From Kingdonia uniflora (lineage: Eukaryota; Streptophyta; Magnoliopsida; Ranunculales; Circaeasteraceae), in contig JACGCM010001504.1 in the NCBI GenBank assembly GCA_014058105.1, positions 55,500 through 119,499 on the forward strand: a stretch of DNA of 64,000 nucleotides, in the 5' to 3' direction. Of this stretch, positions 34,537-45,590 are shown piece by piece. The notes beneath the pieces are model-generated. The model made no database searches and was not told the origin of the DNA. It saw nothing but the letters and a program-made list of their open reading frames with translations. Both the position numbers and the translations under genes were made by a program. Position 1 is the first letter of the stretch; each line of letters starts with the position of its first letter.

Positions 34537-34710
34537 TGTTCGAACAGACTTTAGTCTGTTTAAACAAATGGGGCAGAAGTAGTTTTATTCGAATAGACAT
34601 TGAGTTTGTTTGAATAGAATACAGTCTGTTCGAACAGACTCAAAGTCTATTCGAACAAATAACTCATAACCCACTTTATTCGAACAAACTTTGATCTCTG
34701 CTCAAACAGA
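34537..34710 (+). repeat. TTCGAA palindrome cluster in the copia 5' LTR region
   Basis: About eight boxes such as 'gttcgaacagac', 'attcgaatagac' and 'gtctattcgaac' lie in 175 bp, upstream of the likely transcription start of the element. Confidence 0.75.
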
Positions 34711-35397
34711 CTTCATAAAGTCAGTTTTAGAAGGTTGGGTTGAAGGTGTTGGCTTGCCTCGTGATTTATACTTTGAGTCCATTTGTTTGTAATATATTTC
34801 CATCTATATAAGGGATACTAGGGGTATTTCTTATTGTATCTCAGTAAGTTTTATTCTATAGAGAACTAGGCTTTGAGAGACTCCATTAGAAAGCTTGAGG
34901 AAGCTTAGAGAGATTGTTTGTAACCTATTTGATCATAGTGGATTGTTCGCGGGGAGTAATTTTTTATCTAAAAGGGTTTTTCACTTCCCTCCTTTGGGTA
35001 AATACTTTTCACCTTGTTTTGTCTTTTGCTTGATTAATTACTCGTTCGATAATTTTTGTAATTTGTTCTTATCATTGAAGAGAGACTAACTACCTATATT
35101 CTCAACAACTGGTATTAGAGCGCTTGTTATAGGGCTTGTGTGGTAAAGAACGATGGTTGACGAAGATAAATTGAAGATCGCGATGGTTCAAATTTTAGAG
35201 TGTAGAAGATGCAGATAGAAGATTATCTCTATCAGAAGGATCTTGATTTACTAATAGGTAGAATTTAGATAAAGTTGGCAGATCATGATACTGTAAAGTG
35301 GGCGCGATTGGATCATAAGGCGCTTGGAATTATTCAATTAGTGCTATCATCTCAAATTCTACATATGATCCCCAAAGTTTTGACTACGAAGGATTAA

Positions 35398-35721
35398 ATG
35401 GAGACTTTATCCTCTATGTACTCAGAACCGTCCGGGGCAAATAAGGTATATTTATTACGTCGCTTGTTTACTTTAAAGATGAAAGATAATGGTAGTGTGC
35501 AAGCTCATATTTGTGAGTTCAATACTATTCATGCTCAACTTGAATCCATTAAAGTTAATTTCACTAGGGAGGTAAGAGCGTGGGCTCTTTTGGGGAAGAT
35601 GCCTGAGAGTTGGGAATGGTTTATTACAGCTGTGAGCAATTCATCGAGGAAGGAAAATATTAAATTTGACACTATAGTCTCTTTGATTATGAGTGAAGAT
35701 AATAGGCGTAAATCATCTTAA
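35398..35721 (+). pseudogene. Copia gag fragment
   Basis: A 107-residue open frame with the copia gag (UBN2-type) pattern: 'YLLRRLFTLKMKDNGSVQAH', 'FNTIHAQLESI', 'LLGKMPESWEWF'. Upstream gag sequence (35150-35397) continues with stops, one immediately before the ATG. Confidence 0.8.
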
Positions 35722-35899
35722 CCCTCTTCAAGTTCAAACGGTAGTGCGTTCAGCGTCGAGAAAATAGGGAGATCCTATAGAAAGGAGCCAAATAATAGAA
35801 AGGGTCATTCTAAGAAAGTCAATGATGAGGAGAAAGATACAATGAACCTTACTGAAGTGGTTAGTTCTAATGAGGCTTTACTTCTTTCGTGCGACGATG

Positions 35900-38870
35900 T
35901 TAATGAATCATGGATAGCTGATTCGGGTGTCCCATTCCATGCAATTACAAACGTAGGTTTCCCAACTAATATTTTAAAGGTGACTTCGGTACGGTCTTCC
36001 TTGTAGACAAGAGTGTGCACAATATTACTGGAAAGGGAAACGCTAGGTTGAAGTTGCCTTTGGAGGTGACATTGGTTTTAAAGAATTTATGACTTATACC
36101 CAAATTATAACATAACCTTATCTCGGTAAGCCAATTGTCAGATGATGGTGATTATGTAAGCACCTTTGGTGATAGCTTTTGGAAGGTCACAAAGGGAGCT
36201 ATGGTGGTATACAATGTAAGGCACAATTTTTACTATTTGTGCGACCACTCTTGGGATTGATACAAGTACTTGGCACAAATGGCTCGATAACATTAGTAAA
36301 AAAGATATGAAAATGATGGTAATAAAGGGAAATCTAGAAGGTATTGATGAAGTTGATCTTAAATTTAATGAAGAGTATGTTCTTGCAAAGCAGAAGAATG
36401 TTAGTTTCAAAATAATCGGCAGATCAAGGAAACCTGAAAAGCTGGATCTTGTTCATACAGATATTTGGGGGCCAACCAAGGTGTATTCTCTTGGTGGTTC
36501 TCATTATTATGTTATTTTCATCGATGATGTTACTCATAAACTGTAGGTCTACTTTGTGAAGAATAAATTGGATGTGTTTAATAAGTTTAAGAAGTTGAGG
36601 GCTCTAGTTGAAGATAAAACCAGCTTGAAACTGAAGTGTCTTAGATCGGATAACGGGGGCGACTATTAAAGTGAAGAGTTTAAATACTTTTGCACATCAA
36701 ATGGGATTAGGCGATAGAAGGCTATTCCTAGAACACCACCACAACAAAATGATGTTGCAGAACGCATGAACCGAACTATAAACAAAAGAGCGGGAAGTAT
36801 GAGACTAAACACTGGATTGTCAAAATATTTTTGAGAAGATACGGCTAGTATGGCAGCATACTTGATTAATAGAGGGACTTCGACGGCTTTGGACTTTGGA
36901 TTACCTGAAGAAGCATAGACCGACAAAGAGGTAAACCTTTCTCACTTACGTATTTTCGATTGTACCTTATGTGTGCATGATAATTTAGATACAAGGACAA
37001 AGTTGGATGCAAAGTTAACAAAGTGCATATTCATTGGATATGGTGGTGATGATTTTGGGTACCGATTTTAGGATGCGAAGAATCGGAAAGTCATCCAGGG
37101 CCGTAATATTACATTCAATGAGGAAGTTTTGTATAAAGACTTCAAAGTACCTATGAAAAGGAATTAAAGTGATGTAGCGAAAAGTGTCGACATTGAATTT
37201 GAACCCTCTTTAGAGGTTGAAGAAGAAGTCGTGGTTGAGTCTGATCCACCGGATCAAAATGAGGAACTTAATGATCTAGACATTCCAATAGCACTTTGAA
37301 AGGAGCTGAGAAATGCAAAAATTTGCAAGGTACATTAACTCCTTATATCACTTGTTACTTATGGATGGTGGTGAACCAAAAAGTTACAAGGAGGCTCTAG
37401 ATGTGGAAGCCAAGAGCAAGTGGGAGCTTGCTATAGATGATGAAATCTAGTCATTGTCAGTAAATCAAACTTGGGATTTAGTTCGATTACCGAAAGGGAA
37501 GAAAGCATTGCGTAACAAGTGGGTATATAGACTAATACAGGAATCTGATGGTTTAAGAAGATTTAAGGCTAGACTTGTGGTGAAGGGATTTTAGCAAAAA
37601 TAAGACATTAATTTTGGTGAGATCTTTGCTCTGTTGTGAAGATATCTACTATTCGAGTTATGATGAATATAGTTGCAGTTGATGATTTACATCTTGAGAA
37701 GCTTGATATCAAGACATAATTTTTTTACGGTAACCTTGATAAAGTATGAAGCAGCCAGAAGGGTATTCAGTTAAAGGGAAAGAAGATCTAGTGTGTAGGC
37801 TCACGAAGAGCTTATATGGTTTGAAATAAACGTTAAGGCAGTGGTATTTAAAATTTGATCAATTAATGGTTATTTGAAATATAATGCAGATCACTGTTAT
37901 TTTATCAAAAATACAGGGAACTCATATATTATTCTACTTCTGTATATAGATGATATGTTGGTAGCAAGTGCTGACATGGGAGAGATTGTCAAGTTGAAGG
38001 AATAGTTGTCCTCGGAGTTTTCTATGAAGGACTTGGGTGCTACAAAACAAGTTCTTGGTATGTGTGTTATACGAGACAGAAATTGGTGAGAATTAAAGTT
38101 ATCACAAGTTGAGTACAGCGGCAAAGTACTTAAGCAGTTTAACATAGATGGTTATAAGGTTGCTAGTACACCATTGGGAGATCACTTTAAATTATCAAAG
38201 CAGTATTATCCAAAGATGTAAAATGATCGCGATGAAATATGTGGAAGGTTTCTTATCAATCAGCTGTTGGGAGCCTTATGTACACTATGATTTGTACGAG
38301 ACCAGATATTGCTCAAGTAATGGGAGTTGTTAGTAGGTATATGAGTAATCCAGGCAAGAGTATTAGAGAGTTGTGAAATGGATACTTAGGTATCTAATGG
38401 GGACCCAGGATATGACATTATGTTATGGGGCTTCCTAGATATGCTTACAGGGTTTCATTAATTCTGATATGGCGGGTGACATTGATAGGCGGAAGAGCAC
38501 CAGTTATTTGTTATTTACATTGTGAAGCGGTGTGGTTACATGGGTTTTGAGGCTACAAAAGATTGTAGCTTTATTTACGATGGAGGCAAAATATGTTGCG
38601 GCTACGGAAGTATGCAAGGATATGGTTTGGCTTAAAGGGTTGATGAAAAAGCTTGGTAAAGAATAACATCTTCCTAGGAAGTATAGTGATAGTCAAAGCG
38701 CGATACACTTAGTGAAGAATACAGCTTTTTACTCTAGGACCAATCATATTGATATTCGATATCATTATATTCGCTAGCTCCTTGAGGACGGTGTGTTGAA
38801 GCTTTTAAAGATTCATACTGATGTGAATCCGGCCGATATGTTTATGAACACTACAACAAATACGGGTTAC
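35900..38870 (+). pseudogene. Copia pol: protease, integrase, reverse transcriptase, RNase H
   Basis: A protease-like 'WIADSGVPFHA' at about 35910 holds the Asp-Ser-Gly triad. The integrase pre-domain and core lie at about 36270-36930 ('LDLVHTDIWGPTKV', 'LRSDNGGDY', 'NRTINKRAGSMRL'). Reverse transcriptase lies at about 37400-38060 ('KKALRNKWVYRL', 'FKARLVVKGF', 'LYIDDMLVASADMGEI'). RNase H lies at about 38400-38870 ('LKIHTDVNPADMF'). At least ten stops or frame changes are spread through it, so no intact protein is possible. Confidence 0.85.
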
Positions 38871-38880
38871 AACATCATTT

Positions 38881-39565
38881 ATTTAACGTCATTTCTTAGA
38901 ATATTGACATAATTGGTTTAAATTATCTTTCACTCCAATATGTTGACGGGTTTGCTTGGGCTACAAAGTCATTTTAGGAAAACTTGACATAATTACGTGT
39001 ATTTGTCTTCATTTAAAGTCATTTGAAGAAAGTGACGTCTAAACTGTACTCTTGAAACTCAAAGTATTCAAGTCGTTTCTCCCTTAAATGAGATAATTTG
39101 ATCTAAACTAAATCGCGGGTGTTACGCGGGGAACCTACGATTGAAAGATTCATAAAGGAGGGCTTTTGGGAGAGATACGAAAGAGAGGAGAGATAGGGGT
39201 AGAAATTAAAATGGTGGATCAACTCCAAATTAGAAGATCTTTCTCTTCGAATTACAGAATTGGTGATAATGATGCACAATGCTCCATTAGGGAACGGCAT
39301 CGGAGACGAAGAGCGAGAAGGGAACGATTGTGCTTCGTGTATTGTTGTCGCAGATTAAATAATTGCATTCGAAGCCCATAAAGACACATCCTTGATTTTC
39401 TCAAAAACTAGGTTATTTATTATCAATTATCGATTTGGTTGAGCTTTTGATGATGTCTATTAGTTGTTTGATTAATTTATATGGTTAATCGTGAACCATA
39501 ATTACAAAAATAAGCTTAAAAGATCAAATTTTTTAGTAACCTTTGTTGTGAACATGAGAATTGGT
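38881..39565. other. Intergenic sequence with no gene seen
   Basis: Nothing firmly recognised. A G/C-rich word 'cgcgggtgttacgcgggg' at about 39113-39130 could be part of a terminal hairpin, but the companion signals of a Helitron end are absent. ORFs 39103-39381 overlap on both strands and are not supported. Confidence 0.35.
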
Positions 39566-40007
39566 GGATGATAAAGGGATGGAAATTTGGCCTGCCCCAT
39601 TGGGGATCCGCCCTGCCCCGCCACTAACGGGGCAGGTTTGGGATTTATTAAACGGGTATGGGGGCAGGTATGGGAAGTATAATGCAAATTTGTGGGGAAG
39701 CAGGGCAGATTTGGGATTGCCTTGACAAATCCGTACCCGCCCTGCCCCTCCCCATTTAAATAGTTTATTGCTATTACCCTTAAATATATGAATAAAAACC
39801 TATATAAAAAAGTTTTTTTATTAAAATAATAGTTTTATTAGTTAAATGGGGATGGGGTGGGATTTAGTTTTGTAATGTGGGGGCGGGAATGGGGATCAAT
39901 CCCCGTTTAACTTAAATGGGTTTTGGGCCGGGGATGGGATTGGGAAACTTAGGCCAGGATGGGGATGGGATTAGCTCCCCCGCCCCAAATTCAGCCCATT
40001 GTCATCC
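39566..40007. mobile_element. Small TIR element rich in GGGGC/GCCCC words
   Basis: The left end GGATGATAAAGGGATGGAAA and the inverted right end GGATGACAATGGGCTGAATT are imperfect inverted repeats around 442 bp. The interior is made of 'ggggcagg', 'cccgccctgcccc' and 'ggggatggg' words in both orientations, in sharp contrast to the AT-rich surroundings. No coding capacity. A target duplication is not obvious. Confidence 0.55.
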
Positions 40008-41344
40008 TTATGATTGAAGTACTTAATTTTGATTTCAGAGGCAAAAACTAGTTCCATTAGTCTCAAATTGGGTACCCTTAAACCATTTCTCAATGTTTTC
40101 TTATTTAATTTTCCTTGTGAAACAATCAAAAATCACAGAGATAGGTTTGTTAGAGATTTGACATGAAGAATAATGGTAGAAATTCTGTTGACCTTCTATC
40201 GAGCTCTATATGGTACCGAACTAACACTATTAATTTGTATTTAGAAAATTTTCTAAATCAAAATACAACTAATATGAGGGTTATGAGCATAACAAGGATG
40301 AAGATTAAGATAACTAGCTCTAGCGTATATCAGGAGATTTTTTTTTATAGTCATCGCATACTTATGCTTTTACTCCCCATTAGAGCATCGATACTCAGCG
40401 TATAACATGGATGAAGTAAATTCTATCTCTCTTGGTAAGGGTAAATTTTAAACTATTTTTTGTACTATTTGAGGAATAAAATGTTGCATCTATATCTCGA
40501 TTACTAACTAATTTGTCTTTTGAGGTCAAACCCTTTTGAACTCCGCCGATGGAACTATATGGTTTCATTGCCTGTCCCAAGCCCAGATAAAGGAGGAGGG
40601 AGAAGAATAACAGTTCATTAAATTTGAGGTAAGTACCTTCCTTCATAATATACTTAGGAGGTAAAAGAATCCATAATATATTAAGAGAAATAAATTTGTT
40701 AAAAATTGCTAACATCACTCAACTTTTATAGGGAAAGGACATGCGCCAGGCATTTCAGGAAGTTTGTGAGAAATTCAGGTATGTACTTACTTTTTGAGCT
40801 AGTTTCTGGAAAGACATAGGAGTTGCCAAATATTTATACAAAATATTATAACAGGCCTGTCATGCTCTACTTTTTTCTAGAGAGGTTTTTATATTCTGCT
40901 AATTGGTTTGACATGAGACTCTCATATACATGAAGTGTTACTGCTAGTTCAATGGTATGTATTCTACTTATGCTCGCCCTTAGTCTCATATACACTTTTA
41001 ATTGTGTTTAAGAGTAAAAAATTGAGTTTGTTATCTAGGGTTACACTGTGATAAAGAGTGGAAAACAAGAAAATGGTGTTGTAGTATTCTTAGAATAAAG
41101 ATAAATGTATGTCACACACTTCTTCTTCTTTTTGGCATATACTAAGATTGCATAATATTCAACGTTTACAAAGTTGAACCTCTATATTATATGCATATAT
41201 TTGTATCATTAATAGAGAAAAGAATAAGTATAATAATAATAAAATACCGCACTCTCTTCTCACCTGTTGACTTGAAGCTTTGAGTGAACTTTACTTCCCA
41301 GTTCTGTGAGTTTGCTCAAATGTGATATATTGTTCTGTTCTCAA
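40008..41344. other. Unassigned sequence with weak exon-like segments
   Basis: Open segments followed by donor-like sites occur at about 40530-40628 ('...gaggtaagtacc') and 40733-40781 ('GKDMRQAFQEVCEKF' then 'gtatgt'). I recognise neither. The rest is AT-rich. Confidence 0.25.
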
Positions 41345-41346
41345 GG

Positions 41347-41815
41347 CTATAAGCTCGTTGCAGCTTGGTAATTTCTGAACATCAAATGTACTTGGGCAAG
41401 AGAATTGGCAATGGCAATATCTTTGGGCATTTCCTTGCTAAGTACTGTATAGTCTAGCGACCCTTCCCAACGCTCAAGTCTTACGTTGGACTGAGCACGA
41501 CGAAGAAGAGCTTTAGTGTTGTTAAATTGGCTTCTTAATGCAACATTACAATCATCAACAACCATTTCCCACTTCCCTAGCTTAATTTTGCAAGCAGCTT
41601 TATTACTGAGCAATATACTATTGGTAGGAAAATACTCCAAACCCCGATTGTAGGCCATGCAGGCTTCCAAAATAAATTCTGCTTTAAAATACTCATGTCC
41701 AGCTCTTTGAACATCGGAAATAGCACTCGTTTTTCTCAACCAAATCAAAGACTTCGTTCGTGCATCCAAATTTACAGCATGTTCTGCGGCTAGGATCCCA
41801 CCAGGGGAACTAGTA
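41347..41815 (-). pseudogene. Fragment of a TTL-type tetratricopeptide protein
   Basis: TTL proteins (TPR-thioredoxin-like) are plant scaffold proteins in brassinosteroid and stress responses. The minus-strand frame from about 41815 to the stop at 41345-41347 encodes the family's central TPR units: 'AGHEYFKAEFILEACMAYNR', 'LEYFPTNSILLSNKAACKIK', 'VVDDCNVALRSQFNNTKALL' and 'RRAQSNVRLERWEGSL'. The N-terminal disordered region, other TPR units and the C-terminal thioredoxin-like domain are not found nearby. The upstream side is cut near 41820 where copia sequence begins, so it is likely a fragment truncated by an element. Identity as TTL is by pattern recall. Confidence 0.7.
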
Positions 41816-41829
41816 TCACAATAGAACGT

Positions 41830-43876
41830 TCTAGGGGAATTAGTACTGCAAACGAATCTGAGGATCGCCCTTAGTGTGAAGCACCGTTGGAAGAAAGTAT
41901 TATGAGCCGGGGAACCGCAGAATAAGGGACAACTATGACTAATGGTATAGTCGGTTCATCGAGGATGGAACCACCCATTGATAAGGTATTCATATTCGTT
42001 GTTGTGCTCATTATCTAGGATGAGGATTCAAAACCACTAATTGTAAATGACTGTGAGTTGTTGTACATTAACAAAAGTAGGTGTCATGAATCCAAGCGGA
42101 GCTCAGCTTGCGTGTAATGCAAAATGATACCATTGAGCCTGTCAATTATAAATGGGAAAGGTACGGAAACACGATTAAGTTGGAAAGATAATTTGGTTAA
42201 GGCAAGACTAGTTGCCCAAGAAATCTTTAAGAGATCTGGCATCGATTGCAGTGTGACCTATTACCCGGTTATGGACGCTATAACGTTTCAGTATTGATCA
42301 GTCTATCAAGTTGTCGGGGACAAGCTAGAAATGCGCCTAATATAAATACCATGTATCTATATGGGAAATTGGATACGGATATATGCATAAAGCTACCTGG
42401 GAAGCTATAAGCTTCTCGAAGCAATTAAGCCCAATACACGAGGTGTGTACGTAATAAAACTGGAAAAGTTATTATTGACTTGAAGCAATCAGGGCCCATC
42501 AGATATAGTAAGTTGACTGAGTATTTGAAGGTCGGGGACTTTTCAAATATCCTTATCTGTCCATGCGTTCTTATTTAGAATATAGATATTAGCTTCACTC
42601 ATCATAACAGTGTACTAAATGATTTGGATATCATTAGACCTCCAGGGGAGATCACGAGAGCCGCCGAATACCTTAGGAAAGAATTTGAAATACAAGACCT
42701 TGGGAAATCAAGAGTGTCTCGATTTACAGATCGAACATCTTGAGAGTGGCACTCATACACCGAGCAATATATATCAGAAGATTTATATAACACTTTGATG
42801 TGGATGTAGCACATGGTGTTAAGCCATTTATTGCGCGTCTAGCACTTGGGTGTGGACAACGACATCTTTCACCATCTTAATGGGCGGAGAAACTTCTAGG
42901 GCTGTGGTGTCATAGCTAGGAGGTATTTTGTTATAGTTAGCTGGGTATACTAGACCCAATAACTCATTCACAGTAAACTGTTTGGTTTGCCATAGTTCTG
43001 TTCCTACCCAAAGGTACTGGATTGAGATCAACCACATTCTGAGATATCTCATTGGCACAAAAGACTGGGGTCTATTCTATCCATAACTTGGCAAACAAAA
43101 AATTATAGGATACGCCGATGCAAGATATTTGTCAGATCTACATAAAGGCCGATCACAATAGGGTTATGTGTTCTTGTATGGAGATACTGCGATTTTATGA
43201 AGATCAGTGAAGTAGACAATGGTTACTACATCCTCGAACCATGCGGAGATTCTTGCACTATATGAAGCTGGCAGAGAATGTTTTTGGTTGCGGTCTATAA
43301 TCAACCATAGCATCGGGAGTTGCGGTCTGAATTCTATCCAAGATAAACCGACGACACTTTATGAAGACAATGCAGCTTGTATCGTTCAAGTCAAAGGTAG
43401 ATTTATTAAAGGTGACATAACGAAGCATATTTTACCAAAGTTCTTCCACATACTCGAGTTGCAAAAGACGAATGAGATCAACGTTGTTCTAGTCCATTCA
43501 GAAGACAACCTGGCGGATCTATTCACGAAGGCTCTTGCATATCCTACGTTCAAGAGATTTGTTCATGGAATCGGCATGTGAAGTTTACAAGATTTATTAT
43601 CTCAGGGAGATAGATCACTGGGAGATCGACGTCAAGGGGAGTAGTCCCAGCTAACGTGGACACATGCTTGTTGTACTATTTTACCTGATAGCACAGTTTT
43701 TATCCTAAGAGGTTTTACTGGCTAGAGGTTTTGATGAGGTAGCATATATGTGTCCACAACCCATACAGGGCATATGATTGTACTCTTTCTCTACACAACT
43801 TTTTGCCCAAGGGGTTTTGCTAGGTAGAATTTTTAATGATGCAAGTCGTCCTAGTATGGAGCACCCCAAGGGGGAG
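41830..43876 (+). mobile_element. Second Ty1/copia remnant (reverse transcriptase to RNase H)
   Basis: Degraded reverse-transcriptase segments lie at about 42080-42830 ('NLVKARLVAQE', 'NTMYLYGKLDTDICIKLPGK', 'FEIQDLGKS', a 'QYISEDL'-type motif). RNase H is better kept at 42990-43581 ('IEINHILRYLIGTKDWGLFY', 'TSSNHAEILALYEAGREC', 'LYEDNAACIVQVK', 'LVHSEDNLADLFTKAL'). The open frame 43219-43581 is part of it. After RNase H comes about 295 bp, then a polypurine tract (CAAGGGGGAG) at 43868-43876. The 5' half is missing. Confidence 0.85.
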
Positions 43877-44120
43877 TGTTAGGAGTTGGGTCCAAGCCTA
43901 AGCTAGGAACCCAACAGGGTTGGGGTGTTCTATACGGACTCCTAACAAGCCCATAGGCCCAATAGGGCTATGGGGAGAGTTAGAGTAGAATAGGGAATCA
44001 TTTCTAGGTTGTCTATAAATATCACTGAATTATATACAGAGAACACGGTTATGATAATCAATAAATCTCCATTGTTCATGCTATAGTCTTATATTGCTCT
44101 AGATTCATCATATCCTAACA
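43877..44120 (+). repeat. 3' LTR of the second copia remnant
   Basis: 244 bp beginning TGTTAGGAGTTGGGTCC and ending ATCCTAACA, an inverted 8-bp terminus (TGTTAGGA/TCCTAACA). It contains 'tctataaatatc' at about 44013, a likely TATA element of the LTR promoter. Confidence 0.85.
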
Positions 44121-44537
44121 AATAATAATTATAATTAATAATTTTTTCTGCTGACGTCATCACGTCATTTTGGCCGTGAAATTGCTTAGTTTCATCGTTC
44201 GTTTCCAGGCGATTGGGATATCTCCCTGAGACGTGCTATATGTCGTTGGAAAGCTCTCGGGATGGGCTTTCTAACTAAAGTATTTTTGCCTCCATCCAAT
44301 ATCCATAGACAAACTAATTTTAACTTGAAAACAGCCCTATTTTAAGGGTAAAAATCACCAAAAATACATATTTTTAATCCAAAAAAAATTACGTTTAATC
44401 TATATTAAGATATCATACAACATAGATTAAGGGGAAATTGAAAAAAAATTGTAAAATACATCTTGATTGCAAAGTTTCCCTGAAAATTGTTGATTGGAGA
44501 GTAATTTTTTTCTTTCTCTTCTTACGTGTTGTTTATG

Positions 44538-44760
44538 TGTTAGGAAATAACCTACTATCGAAAGAGAGAGGATTCTTTATTGATGTTCTTGAGAACTGTA
44601 ACTGTGCTTAATACAATTAGTAGATAACCCTATTAAATAGGTTACCTAACCTACTCAAACTCTCTCAATAACCTTAAAGGCCTATGGGCTTTGTTAGGAG
44701 TTCTATAGGACACCCCAACCTAGTTGGGTTCCTAGTTGGGCATGGACCCAACTCCTAACA
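44538..44760 (-). repeat. Solo or truncated LTR of the same copia family, inverted
   Basis: 223 bp. On the minus strand it starts TGTTAGGAGTTGGGTCC and ends TTTCCTAACA, paralleling 43877-44120 in opposite orientation 417 bp away. No internal coding region follows and no 5-bp duplication is seen. Confidence 0.75.
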
Positions 44761-44819
44761 CTCTTCACATTCCCAATACTTTAGCAATGTGAGACTATGT
44801 TCTAATAACAAAAAATAAG

Positions 44820-45590
44820 TTACCCATACCTAAAGGTCATGGGTTCGAACCCTCAATAAGTTGGCTTTCGGTTTTTAGAGATAAACCCAACCGTAGGTAC
44901 ATGTAATTATGGGCTACACATTTTGGTGGTCATGAAGCATCATTATAATCCATATTTATTGTACTCGGCGACCTTCACACATAGCCATAAACAACATGAA
45001 CATCATGTTATCGAGTTTTTGAGTTTAATGGTAGGTTGGAATGGTAGATTCAAGCTTTTGTGTGGTTCTTAAGTTATACCCTTATAGTCGTAGGTTACCC
45101 TTATAGGTGAAAATGAAATGTATGTACCATATAATAAAAACGTTCGAATGGTTATTATCAACAATAGATTCCGTTTGAGATCGGATGGCGTACATTGCTC
45201 CATAACCAACACATGGCCCAACTGGGGGTCTATTATGAGTCATTGTTGGGTACCGGTGTTAGTGTCGGCAATAGGATAATGCCGGATATCCACTGAAGGG
45301 GCCTTAGGCTTTTTGAAAGCCGTATGGACAAGGGTATGGATATGAATGCGACAGTCATTTGTGGCAAGCTTTAATGGAACCCATTTGCTAAATGATTGTT
45401 GGTGATGTTTGTTATACGTATCTTCACGTAATTAGGACCTACCACCAACAATGATAGTGCCCGGTAACTGGCAAGTCGTAACATCATATTAATTGTGAAG
45501 ATGGCATTTCGTATATTTAAGATTTTCAAATTGCCTTAGATTGGACTTTCGAAGATTTGGAGCGGGCTTGCGATGTGTAAATAAGATAAC
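44820..45590 (+). repeat. Duplicated non-coding segment (paralogue of 54282-54900)
   Basis: 'taggtacatgtaattatggg', 'attttggtggtcat', 'ataatccatatttattgtac', 'gtcggcaataggataatgcc' and 'gtgcccggtaactgg' occur in the same order at 54282-54900. The segment at 44896-44935 preserves the join that is interrupted at 47962-54281. A box-B-like 'ggtcatgggttcgaaccctc' at about 44847 suggests an old tRNA-related insert at its start. No coding function seen. Confidence 0.7.

Larger units (their letters stand above)
34346..38880 (+). mobile_element. Ty1/copia retrotransposon, decayed, 3' LTR not found
   Basis: The 5' LTR ends CTCAACA at 35107 and primer site TGGTATTAGAGC follows at 35110-35121. A possible LTR start TGTTGAG is at about 34348 (uncertain). 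TTCGAA palindromes of the type GTCTGTTCGAACAGAC crowd 34537-34700. The copia domain order is visible on the plus strand: gag, protease, integrase, reverse transcriptase, RNase H. Many in-frame stops occur, and after RNase H (about 38870) neither a polypurine tract nor a matching LTR is visible, so the right end seems lost. Confidence 0.85.

Noticed and set aside
39108..39135. Second G/C hairpin resembling a Helitron end
   Set aside because: Repeats of CGCGGG are direct rather than inverted and no CTRRT is present.
42828..43058. Minus-strand ORF that looks like a conserved 76-residue protein
   Set aside because: Reading the plus strand shows degraded copia sequence (around 'LAGYTRPNNSFTVN') continuous with RNase H on both sides, so the minus frame is a shadow.
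44838..44870. Possible tRNA gene ('ggtcatgggttcgaaccctc')
   Set aside because: Only the box-B region is present; no acceptor stem or cloverleaf can be formed. Likely an old SINE or chance.
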